Shown here: positions 25,936 through 36,480 of the stretch, in pieces
Numbering within the stretch: position 1 is the stretch's first letter
Layout: the number at the start of each line of letters is the position of its first letter
Assembly (NCBI GenBank): GCA_026413225.1
Contig: CM048572.1
Location: 2,232,001-2,296,000 of the forward strand
Length of the DNA stretch: 64,000 bases
Source: Otis tarda
Taxonomy: Eukaryota > Chordata > Aves > Otidiformes > Otididae
Direction: 5' to 3'
Notes under the pieces: model-generated
What the model saw: only the letters and a program-made list of their open reading frames with translations
Database searches by the model: none
Told to the model about the DNA's origin: nothing
Program-made: the position numbers and the translations under genes

Positions 25936-27359
25936 ATAGCTTGGGGACATCCTAGACAACAATACATGAAACATCTGCGTTGATCTTACGCTACCATGTG
26001 TTAAACTGAAGAAGGATTCCTCACCAGCAGGGTTAGCTTTGGGACAACTTTGCCTGGCAGTCACTGACCACATCCAAATCAGAGGGCTCACTGCACTAGA
26101 GCAATTGTAATATCTGGCTTCATGTTTTCCTTGAAAATTCAACCTCTATGTTCAAAAGCAAGGAATGTTGGAAATCTCTGAAATGAGGTGGCACGTGCCC
26201 TGCTTGGGGTAAGTTAAGCTGTGGAGGAGGAAGAAAGGAGCAACAGAACTCTCTTCTTCTAGTGTGGGAAACTCTCCTCTCTTGGCTGACTGGCTGCTTT
26301 GGTGACTGTGCACCCTCTGATAGAGAAGGAGTTTAAAATAGCGAGTAATTGGGGTGAAAATAGTAAGAGTGGGTTTATTTGAGGAAATCATGCTAATGGC
26401 ATGCCTTTATGCTCGCTGCCTGTGCCAAGCTCAGAGGAGGGGTGGGGAAAAGTACTCTTTGCAAGCAGTTTAAATTGTTGCCTGTGAGAATCAAAATGTC
26501 ATTGGTTATTTGCGTGCTGAACTTTGACATGAGTAAAACGTGATCGAGTGATGTTTTTTTCTCCAGACTGCTCCTTGTTTTCACCTTGTTTTCTATTCTG
26601 CTTTAAGTCCACCCTGAGGAACACCACAACTACAGACTGAGTGGTGGTCCCGTATTCCTGAAGGACCATATCTCAAACCCCTGGACTGAAATTTTAAGAA
26701 GGTAAGATGCTTTTGCATAGGGATGAAAAGTGGTTTACAGCACTTTTTCCATCTTGAGAGCAAGCTGAGCTGCCATGTTGCCATAGGCAGAACTTTCTCT
26801 TCCTACTTATAACTCTCCTGGCCGTAAACGGAACCACAGGAATATGTGAGGAGCTTATGGTAAGCTGATTAGCTGCTGTGAATCTGCTTTCCTCTCATGG
26901 AAGTCCTTTCTGAAGTCTCTTTCCCAGAACACGACTCTGCATTTTGTAAGGATAATCCACAGCCTTTGCTCTTGCCTGCATTCCTTCACATTTTACTGTA
27001 CTGGTGATCATGGTGTTTGCGCTCAACGTTCTGAGACCATCCTGGATGGATCTTTCTTACGCCCATCTTGTCTTGTATCAATTTTTTCTCCTCTGTCCCT
27101 CTCCATCTATCATGCTTTATAGTTTCCTAGTTTACTCAATTAAAAACAAAACAAAACAACCCCAACAAATATGGCCAGTCTGATGATTCTCCATTTCTAA
27201 CTGTATTTAATTCTGATTTCATTATCAGTCATTTTAAACCTATTGAGTACCCCACTGCTGGTTTTGTAGGGTTTTAGTTTCTTAATCACTGTTTTGGTAC
27301 CATGCTGTATTACATTGGTGCTACTGCTTTAACAACAATCTCTTACATATATATTTTTT
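25936..27359. other. unique sequence
   Basis: No exon or clear repeat was recognised. The minus-strand open frame 25792-26142 partly overlaps the CR1 edge and is not considered coding. Confidence 0.45.
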
Positions 27360-27365
27360 TTGTCT

Positions 27366-27452
27366 CTAGATTGCAAAATGCTTTACAAAGAGAACTCAGC
27401 ATCATTACAAATGGGGAAAAGGAGACAGAGAGCAGTGGAGTGACCTACATGT
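27366..27452. mobile_element. ancient MIR/L2-like SINE relic
   Basis: ATTGCAAAATGCTTTACAAA followed by CATTACAAATGGGGAAA, GAGACAGAGAGCAG and GTGACCTA matches the conserved 3' half shared by MIR SINEs and L2 LINEs (the 'ATGGGGAAACTGAGGCACAGAG' region). Such relics are old and sparse in birds. The call rests on consensus memory only. Confidence 0.45.
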
Positions 27453-29894
27453 GGAAACGCAGTGATGGAAACAGGCAACATCTGCTGGTTCCCAGCCACT
27501 TTCCATGCAGTTACAGGTTTGAGCTGAGTCCCATGAACAGGAACTCTGTAAAAACAAATGCAACTAATTAGTATGAATCTCAAAGTTGCCTGAATGTTCT
27601 GGTTCTCCTCTAGAAAACAAAGAGGTTTGTATATTTAAAGTTAAGTTCAGTCCGTTCTTGAATGCTTTGATGGAAGAGAATGTTGGCTTCAATCTGGTTA
27701 CATGTGATAGAAAGGGCTGAGGAGAAAGAGAGAAAACAAATAATTTTAACTCATTTTATCTTGGAATCCAGTGGGATTATGAGTTTTTGTTTTCAAGATG
27801 TGTGGTTCCTGTGCTGGATGGCAGTGTAACAATACTGCAGTTTGAACACAGACAGGGAAAAAAAATTCCATCAATATATCTAAAGAGTGGCTACAATTTG
27901 CAGCTGTGCAGCCTTTCTGCTGGCCAATTTCAAATTAAAAGAAATGAACTCTGCATGGCACAGCCCCCAACATGCAAGTACAAAACTGAGTGAATCCATC
28001 TGTTCCTAGGAGATCTTCAGCTCTGACACTCAGGATACAGCAGGGACCAGGGTATGCACCTACTGCTGGGCTTCAGTTGAAAGCAAATAGGATCAAAGAA
28101 ATCATCTGGAATAAGGCTGTAAATGTGGAATATTGCTCTAATTTTAGGTATTTGTTCTTACTTCAACCATTTCCATTTTTTTTTTTTCATATTGGTGTGG
28201 TTTTTTAAATCAGGGAAAGATTTTAATTTCTTTCTCTCTTTCTCTTGGGTAAGGAGAAATACGGAGAAACGTAGTGAACTTCAGTGCCTCCCTATAATCT
28301 CTCCAGTGCCTCCAGGACTAACAGTCTGAAATGCAATGGTAAAAACTTAATTAATTCAGATGTATATAGGCATTTTCAGTAACAGTGTCCCTGACTGATT
28401 GCACAGGCGGCTGATCAGAACTCCGTATGCCAATAACAGAACAGAATAGTCCATTTTAACTACAAATCAGAATCATTTTAGCTAGAAATCAGGATCCTAG
28501 TGGGAGCCCAGCTGATATTTAAAAAAAAATGGAATTCCATTCTCATTGGGTTAGAACAAAAAAAAAAAAATCAATACTGCGTACAAATTGTGCCTATCAG
28601 AATATTTTTAAGAGCCTGAGAATTTCTATGATGTTTAGAGATAGAAGCTACTCACCTCAACTGAAATGTAATTGCCTTGTAATTTGAGACCACAAATCTC
28701 TTACTAGATGAGACGTCTAGTAGGCCGAAGGCTCTTGCAGGAATGGTGGGCACCACAATTTCCTCCTCTTATTGTTTTAATAAAGGGAACATGGCAGCTC
28801 CTTGCACCTATATCTTCTGAATCTTTACAGTGAGGGTAAGTGGAATCAATTGGATCTTTCAAGTTGTAACATTTGATTAATGCTAATTTAGACACTTCAT
28901 TTCTACTTTGTAGAAGCATATGCTGCTTTTAGATGTATTTTCTTTGTGCGTTCAGAAAGAGAAAGAAATTCATTTAGGAAATGAGATCATGACCAAGTTG
29001 TTACAAAAGAAAGAGAAGGCTTCTGGAATAAATTTTCTGGGCAAGTAGATACTTCCTTAATGTATGTGTTTAATAGAATTAGTATTACATGTAGAAGAAA
29101 AAACGTACATATTCAGGAAGAGGGTTTTTTTTTCCCCAAATATGCTAAACATGCTGCCAGTCTACCTCACTTAAATAACAGATCTTTGTTTAAGAAAAAT
29201 CTGCTGAATGAAAATAGATCATCTTTAAGGGTGGAGAGGTGCTGAACAGAGCCTTAGTTCCTTCACTGCTCTCTGTGTCCTATTGGCTGTTTCTAACCAC
29301 CTGATATTATGTCAAGACACCTTAGATTAGTGTTAATTAATTAATTATAATTTAATTTTGAAATATTGGTTGTGAATCTGATTGATTCATGCATTGATTC
29401 TACTTTTTGAGTACTTTGGAGCCTGGTTAACAGCAAACTTAAAAGTAAATGCTGTAACAAAAGCCATTTGGAAGGATGTGTGACGGGTGTTTCTGACTTG
29501 AACGGTTTTATTGAATCCTGGGCTGTTTACTCTTCCCTTAGAGAGAATCAGCACTTTTGAAAGACTAAAAGTTCAAGGTTAGTGACATTTTAGTTACTGA
29601 GAAAACCTGAAAATATGCTCCCCCTAAAAGCTGCAGAATCAAGAAGTAGAGTAGGCTAACTTACGGAATTTCTACATAACTCATTGCTTTAAATCATCTC
29701 TTACGTGCTTTGGACTCTGTGACACCTGATCATGACTGCTCTGGCATTTCTTCTTCTGCTCATGCTTGGTCATAAAACTTCACGTTCCCTTTGCCCAGGC
29801 TGTCCTTCCTCTCACCTGGCGAGTCCGAGTTGTCACTCTTTCCGTATTTAAGTCCTAATTTTAACATTAATTATTTAATTTCATTAAGTCCTAA
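27453..29894. other. unique AT-rich sequence
   Basis: No recognised exon or repeat family. A-runs occur at 28521-28529 and 28558-28570, and a TTAATTAATTAATT palindromic run at 29334-29350. Confidence 0.5.
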
Positions 29895-29904
29895 TTAATA
29901 CCAA

Positions 29905-30175
29905 GACTGGAGCCGGCTGAACCAGGAGAGGGGCTTCAAAGCAATCCCAGCCGCGACTGAGCGCGATCCCGCGGGACCGCGCTCCCGCCGCCGCCCGTGG
30001 GCCCCTCCCGGCACGGCGGCGCGGGGGCGCGCGCAGCAGCTGTCCAGTTCAGCACCCGGGCAGCGGCCCCGCCCCGGCGGCGACAGCGCGGGGACATCGC
30101 AGTGACAAGGCGCTCGCGAGACGACGGATTTTAAAACCATTCCCGAAGGAGAGCCAGTGCGGTGAGTCCGAAGAG
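29905..30175 (+). promoter_or_regulatory. CpG island with possible first exon
   Basis: The most CpG-dense stretch of the window, packed with CGCG, GCGGCG and GGCGCGGGGGCGCGCGC. A GC box (CCCCGCCCC) lies at 30067-30075. No TATA box is convincing. On the plus strand a consensus 5' splice donor GCG|GTGAGT occurs with GT at 30162-30163, so a non-coding first exon ending at 30161 and a rightward gene are plausible (inference). Direction is not proven: the minus strand is also open (30212-29895) but of GC-driven composition. A CR1 begins about 75 bp beyond the donor. Confidence 0.55.
30067..30075. promoter_or_regulatory. GC box (Sp1-type)
   Basis: CCCCGCCCC within the CpG island, about 90 bp upstream of the putative donor. 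Confidence 0.5.
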
Positions 30176-30238
30176 TTCTGGAGACGGGAGAATGGGGTTG
30201 AATGCAGACCACAGATTCCAGCAGGCGCTGACTCGTTT

Positions 30239-30945
30239 CAGAGAATCACGGGATGGTTTGGGTGGGAAGGGACCTTCAAAGCCCACCCAGCCCAACCCCC
30301 CTGCCAGGAGCAGGGACATCTCCAACCGGATCAGGTTGCTCAGAACCCTGTCCAACCTGGCCTGGAATGTTTCCAGGGATGGGGCATCAACCACTTTTCT
30401 GGGCAACCTGGGCCAGTGCTCCACCACCTTCAGGGTAAAATATTTATTCCTTATATCCAGTCTGAATCTACCTCCTATTTTAAAGCCATTACCCCTCGTC
30501 CTGTCACACCAGGCCCTGCTGAAGAGTCTCTCCCCATCTTTCCTGCAGCCCCCTTTAGGCACTGGGAGCCGCTCTCAGGTCTCCCCGGAGCCTCCTCTTC
30601 TCCAGGCTGAACAGCCCCAGCTCTCTCAGCCTGGCCTCACAGCAGAGCTGCTCCAGCCCTCTCAGCATCTGCGTGGCCTCCTCTGGACCTTCTCCAACTG
30701 GTCCCTGTCCTTCTTATGTTGAGGGCTCCAGAGCTGGACGCAGTGTTGCAGGTGTGGTCTCACCAGAGAGGAGCAGAGGGGCAGAATCCCCTCCCTCGCC
30801 CTGCTGCCCACGCTGCTGGGGATGCAGCCCAGGATGCGGTTGGCTTTCTGGGCTGCCAGTGCACATTGCCTGCTCTTGTTGAGCTTCTTGTCCACCAGCA
30901 CTCCCAAGTCCTTCTCCTCAGGGCTGCTCTCGATCCATTCTCCAT
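30239..30945 (-). mobile_element. CR1 LINE, 5'-truncated
   Basis: The minus-strand 3' UTR (GGTTTGGGTGGGAAGGGACC) is preceded in the sense direction by ORF2 pieces: 30952-30662 ([41 protein letters not shown]) and 30562-30131 ([34 protein letters not shown]). At least one frameshift separates them. The tail is degraded (AGAGAATCACGGGATGG). Confidence 0.93.
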
Positions 30946-32776
30946 TGTTCAAGGCTTGAATAGCTTATTTTAAGTAAATGAAATGGCTGCAGTGATAACC
31001 TATAGAGAGGTCACAGCAATGGCAGTAAAGAACACAATGCCTTACCCTCTAATCTATTTAATCTTGGTTTGGGGAAGGAAATAACACTGAGTCTTGAAAC
31101 AAACTAACTGCACTGGTGGCACTTCTGAAGTGTAGATCCTAAATACGAACTTTCTGTGCTTCACCAGGTAAAGCAAACATCTCAATGAATCTGTGCAGTG
31201 CTTCATACTAGCACATCTAGGTGGCTTTAAATACCTGAACTCGTGCTATGCAACAGTCATCTGGAGTGTTTGTGCATCTCTGGAGTCACCCTGCTGACAC
31301 CGGACTGCTGAGGATGATAACCAAATGATCTGAAAAAATGGAAGGATCCGTGAATGAATCCGTTAAATTGCATTCAGCCTTCCTGCTGGGCTACACCATG
31401 AACTGACAAAGATGACCACCTTCCAAAATGTAAGCCCCCTTCTGTGTCTCTGCCAATATCTACAGAACCTGTGCTTGCTTTTAATTATTAGTTGAGAATG
31501 ATTTGAAACCTGTGTGTGAGCCAACGGTGGTAAAGAGCTTGTGAAGGAGGGGAACTCGTTCTGCTGGAGCTCTGGTGGAGCAGAACGCGTGTAAAGGCTG
31601 AGGTGAGCTCTGCAGGCTTCTGGCATGCTCAGAGCTGAGAGTGCAAGCTTGATGGATCCAAATACTCTGGGATGACAACCCCGCTGCTAAAAAGATACCT
31701 CTGGTGTCACCAGCTACACTGGGCAAAAGGCACTCAGTGGAGACTCTGTAGGACAACTGAGCATTTTGCGACGAGATATGGTACTGCTGTACTCAAGCAA
31801 TAAGTACCTGAAACCATCGGTGTTACCACGTAAACTACTTCTGTCGATGTACTCAAACAAGCTGTGGGTGCAGTCCTGTGCTGTCAGCATTCCTGCTGCA
31901 TTGGGATGACATTGCCTCACCAGCTTCTATACAGCTTGGGACTATAAAATTGTATTGCTTTAAATGTTTGCTGATTTGCTGCATTCAGCTAAAAGTTGTA
32001 ATTAGTGAAGCAAGCCTGTAGACATGACCTCTGTCACGTGCCATGGATCTGCAGAACTCTGTTCTGCTCCTGTGGGTGATACCATGCTGGCAGGAGTCTG
32101 TTTATGGCCAAAGCAAATGCTGGATGCACTGGTTCATCCCAAACACTGCAGCAACAGAGACTTGCGCCCAAGGAGAGCATTGATGAAATAGCTGGCTACA
32201 GAAAATCTTTTGTTCTCAGAAGTAAAATAGGATGCACATACAATGGACATGTCCTCTTTTGCTAGGACATTGTACTCATAATGATTTAAAGTAACTGCAA
32301 AAGACACTGGAGAGAGCAAGTGCTGCTACTGGTGCCAAGACCTATCCAGAAAAGATAGATCTCAGTCGTCTTTGTGAGGACGTACAAGTGTCGAGGACAA
32401 GTACAAGTGCCTACGGACCCCCATCGAGTTTCACATTTTGGAGCTGCATCATATTGCACATCTCTTTTCCTCTTGACTTACAAGCTGGTTAATGCTGCCT
32501 GAGGACAGAGAATCTGTAGTGTTTATTACATTTAACAGATTTTTCTCCGTCAAAAACAATAGCACATGACATTTTATCAGCAGTCTCTGCTCTGTAATGA
32601 GGTTGGTGATTTGTAATAACCAACCCACAATATGCTGCTGTTGGGACCATGTTGGGATTTTTTGAACATTTCTAAAGGTATTTGGAAATATCTAGAGCTC
32701 ATGTCCTGCCCGTGTGCTGTCAGCACAGCCAGGCTGAGCCTGAATGGCGTGGAAATGCAGTGTCTGACTGACAGCT
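30946..32776. other. unique sequence, mid-complexity
   Basis: No exon or repeat recognised. Several minus-strand open frames of 60-90 codons (31363-31920) show no motif. I looked here for further retroelement pol motifs connected with the 33-kb relic and found none I could defend. Confidence 0.4.
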
Positions 32777-32880
32777 TGTCGTGGTTTTGTTAGTGAGGGG
32801 GGGCCTGTTCCCAGGGAAGTGATGTCTCCAGCAGACCCAGACCTTGCTACAGCAACAGGCACGGCTCAGAGACTACAGCA
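32777..32880 (+). mobile_element. shrunken LTR, same family as 51.5 kb LTR
   Basis: Starts TGTCGTGGTTTTGTTAGTGA then GGGGGGGCC. This aligns closely with the 5' terminus of the full LTR at 51450-52585 (minus strand: TGTTCTGGTTTTGTTTAGTG, then AGGGGGGGCC). It ends CGGCTCAGAGACTACAGCA, resembling that LTR's 3' terminus (GGGGCTGAACTACAACA). At 104 bp it keeps the termini but lacks about 1 kb of the middle. No target-site duplication is seen. The 5' match is strong and the 3' match weaker. Confidence 0.5.
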
Positions 32881-33239
32881 AATTTTCTTTCTAGCTGTGC
32901 CTTGGGTGCAGAATCATTGCTTTAGGGAACTTTTTCAGGGGAAAAGTGCTGTACATTCATGGATCTAAACAGAATAATCTCCGTTACAAATAGCCTGAAC
33001 ATTTGCACTGCTCTAGCTCACGTTTATTACCAACAGCCACGTCTGCCGATGCCTTGGCACACAAGATGGGTGTGTTACCCAAAAGGCAGCACTGGGAAGG
33101 CTAGAGCATTGCCTCAAAAACACCTACGGGGAAGGAGCTGCTGAAAAAGATTGTGTCAGGACTACAGAAAAGTGAAGAACTGACGTCTGGAACCTCAGAG
33201 ATACACAGTGTGCAGGTGAAACCAAAAAGGCTCTACCAC

Positions 33240-33490
33240 CAAGGATGTCCTCTGCCCAGTGGTCAGTAAGAACATTCGTTTTTAAATGATATGGAGCACA
33301 GACCAGGAGCTGAAAATGTCATGGCTGACTACTGCTCTTGCTTGACGTTACCTCCGCTGAGCGTGCCAGAAGGTGATGATGAGTGCACAATTCCTTGTGT
33401 GTTTCTACAACTCGATCTACTGCGGCTAATGGGAACAATTTTCAGAAGTTCTACTTGTGTGTATGTGATGCACATACAACACTGCTGATT
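33240..33490 (+). pseudogene. Ty3/gypsy-type pol relic (RNase H C-terminus)
   Basis: The frame at 33247 reads SSAQWSVRTFVFK, and after a frameshift the frame at 33291 reads EHRPGAENVMADYCSCLTL. Together these follow the conserved end of gypsy RNase H (pattern RW-S-R-L...F-Y...YRPG-x-N-x-ADxLSRLPLP), with R to Q in the first block and LSR decayed to CSC. An acidic linker follows (PEGDDE), as in intact elements before the integrase. A stop (TGA 33289-33291) and the frameshift make it non-functional. No RT or integrase motif could be followed on either side. In RNase H this segment lies after the catalytic region. Gypsy elements are scarce in birds. Confidence 0.6.
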
Positions 33491-34019
33491 CAAATATTAA
33501 GATCCATTCATCCTACATAACTAAATATTTGTATTTTTTTAAAAAATAGGAGAATTCTATATCCCACTGTCATGGCACAAACGGGTATTTCTAGGTATTT
33601 CCCCCTTGTAAGGGGATGTGTGACTAACGTTTTAATCACAGCTTTTTGTTCCACTTCCAGACTAGAAATAAGATATTTCCATAAAAACCATTCTGGATCT
33701 GAAACATTAGATGAATGTATTTTCTTAATAACTGCCATAATGAGTCATCAAACTGTATTCCATCATGTATTTTAAAAAAAAAGCCTTTTATATTTTGGAA
33801 CTCAACAAGGTCCTATGCCAAGGAGATCAAGAACTTATTTATCTGTTTTGAGTATCTTTTGCTAAATCAGTTGTCTGAAAATGGAGTGGAATTATTGAAT
33901 TCAATGAATATTGAACAGTCATCTCCTGTCTGTATTGTTGGCTGGTTTATAGGTCCTTCACACGCACTTTCTTCAGTCATCTCTTCTGAGAACTAGTGTT
34001 ACTTTAATTTATTTAGATG
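33491..34019. other. unique AT-rich sequence
   Basis: Nothing recognised beyond A/T runs (33530-33548, 33771-33782). Confidence 0.45.
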
Positions 34020-34740
34020 AGAAGTGGCTCTTCAGCTTTGGTCATCCTTTCTGCCTCTCTCTGGACTTTTTTTTGACATACACAACTGTAAGTAGAATTC
34101 AAAATACAGCTATATCACTAGTTTATGCCATTCCTTATCCTCTTCCCCCCATTTATTTCCCATTGTGCTAACTTCATTTTTTTCAATGCTAAGAATTTGT
34201 TTAGAAAACCACTCTTGATTACTGCTCTGGAGAGCACTCATGGAGTCACCAAGGATTCAGGCTTCACATTCCATGTCTGTTTCTCCTTGTTGTTGACATT
34301 TTATTGTCCAAGCTTTGTTGCAAGACCTCCTGATGCTTCATTCATAGTTATTCTGAATAACTGTGTCAACATGCTTGTCTGTAACCTAGAAAAGGACTGG
34401 ATATCACACGGCAACTATGAGCATCCTGTAAGTCCCTTTGGACTTCTCTCTCTCCTTTCTGAAAAGTAACCATTCTTTCCTACCCTTTAAGCAACTGTTG
34501 GTACAAAAACTGCTGGTCCAGCCCTGCACTTAATTCTTGCCACGTGACGGCTTAGTTTCTTTATGTACCTTCATAAAGGGCACTGTTGAAAGATGCATTA
34601 AAAAAAAATCAACTGTGGTATATCAACAGCTGATCTTTCTCTCTGCCTGTTGATGCCTTCACATTTTTAGATTTCTGGGGCAAGACTTCTCTCTGCAAAA
34701 CCTATGTTGGCTCTTATCTAAATATTTTATCTATCATAAC
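34020..34740 (-). mobile_element. ancient CR1-type LINE remnant
   Basis: The text GCTCTTCAGCTTTGGTCATC...CTCTCTCTGGACTTTT and, further on, GGGCAAGACTTCTCTCTGCA then AAACCTATGTTGGCTC corresponds to complemented ORF2 landmarks of very old CR1 copies. No open frame survives. Boundaries are approximate. Confidence 0.5.
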
Positions 34741-36480
34741 TCAGTTGTTTACTACAGTGCTGTGATGGGTTTTTTGCTCCATAATCACACCCCCTTTATT
34801 TTGCTCGGCGGGAATCCTGAGGTAAGTTGCACGTACCGCTTGCTGCAACATCCTGGCTCTCCAGAACCGACAGTCTGACCAGCTGCTGTGCGCAGCTTGG
34901 GGCAAAATCGGGAGCTGCATCTTCCCTACTCTTTCACTACCTATTTCAGGTAACAAGCAGCTGTTTACGATAGCTAAAACTGGTGCCTCTGCATTGCGTA
35001 CTGGTGTGTCTCCCACTGCACACGAGAGATAGGCGACAGCTGTTCTTACAGCAAGTGGGAAGATAGAAATCGGGACTCCCGTCCTTAGGAAATCAGGCAC
35101 TGTGGCTTTTTTTAATTGAAAAGTTTGTTTTTAAAAACGCTCAGAAGTGGTTGTGAAGTTGTGAAACAATTTGTCATGCTACATTGACCCTTTTTTTTTT
35201 GTTTTGTTCCAATAACAAAAAAATTAGGGGCGATTTCTGTTGTGTTGCCTAGGGATGCCTCTCATGGCATTTGTCTTACACTCTTAACATTCAGACGGTG
35301 TCCAACATGGACACCTTTTTCACTGCCTGTAGAAGGAAGACCAGCTCCTTAGCACCTCACAGCCCAGTCAAACCGATCTTTTCTTTGCAGTGACTGGCCG
35401 GTTACATGCTAGAGTTAGCACGCATGTCCTCCAGTAAGAAAAAAACAAGGTTACGGACATAATAGCAAAACTTCCTGTGCGTTGAGAGTGTGTGTTTGCG
35501 TCTCCATATGCCCCTCTTCTGGTGCAATTCTTATAAATTCCCAGGAGAAAGAAGCTCTAATGATAAACTGCAGCTGCACAACTCTCATGCTATGTTTTGT
35601 CACGTTTCTGTAACTGGGATTGTTAAAGCAAGCAGTTTTAGTGCAGACCTAGCTATAGATCTCAAGCACCAGCTAAAATCTGTTACTGTTTTTGCCTACT
35701 CACAGAATTTACTTGGAACAGAGAAGGGACTCATGAACAGTTCTGGTTAGCCTGGACTAGATAATCAGACCTTTTCCCTGCCTTGGATGCAAGTTAGTAC
35801 CCTGTATGACCATTGAAGTGATCATGGTTGATCCTTGGTTTCATAACAGTGTCAATCTGGACCAACTTAATTGAGGTAGGAGATGCCAATCTGTACCAGG
35901 GCCAAGCTAAGGGTCAGGATTCGTTAATAGCAGTTGGCTATTCAGTGTCAGCATTCACTACTGCAGAGAGAACTCCCTGTAGAAAAGAAAAGCAGGTAAG
36001 GTACTCAGGGTGTGGTTTGAGCTTTTTAAATGTCTCTGCTGGGCTAACCTGGGGAGAAGCAGGCCCACAATGTGCATGAAGATCACAGGCAACCTCTAAA
36101 GGTGGTGTCTGAAAAACTAAAGAGGAGAAAGCTCCTAATGTAACCATTGGGAGGCTCATCAAACACCCCAGCTGTCAATGTGGCCAAGATCTCCTTCAAA
36201 ATGAGCTGAGAGCAAGGCTGGGGACCAGTGCAGATGTGTTTAACCATAACCCTCAGCTACCTGTTCTTCATCACGCATCAGACACCGGCACATCTTCTCC
36301 ATTTTACTGAATAAAAACCCTCCACATCATTAGTCTTGGAAGTTTTATTAGTGGACAAAACTTGGTTAGTGTTGCGCCCTGATGGCTCTGAAGGAGTTGT
36401 CTTCCCTTGCCAAAACGAGACGCAGGCAGACCCTGTAACTTCAGTTACCAGGGGGAACAAAGTTTTGTAACAAGCCCCGA
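34741..36480. other. unique sequence with one minus-strand open frame
   Basis: The minus-strand frame 35100-34741 (119 codons) is comparatively CpG-rich. It shows no family motif or clear splice bounds. The rest (35101-36480) holds only short unremarkable frames. Confidence 0.4.

Noticed and set aside
29895-30212. 105-codon minus-strand frame in the CpG island
   Set aside because: Arginine/alanine/glycine-rich, as any frame in a GC-rich island would be. No motif.
32040-32460. Possible retroviral integrase or protease sequence upstream of the gypsy relic
   Set aside because: Translation in all three plus frames gave no catalytic or zinc-binding pattern that I could defend.
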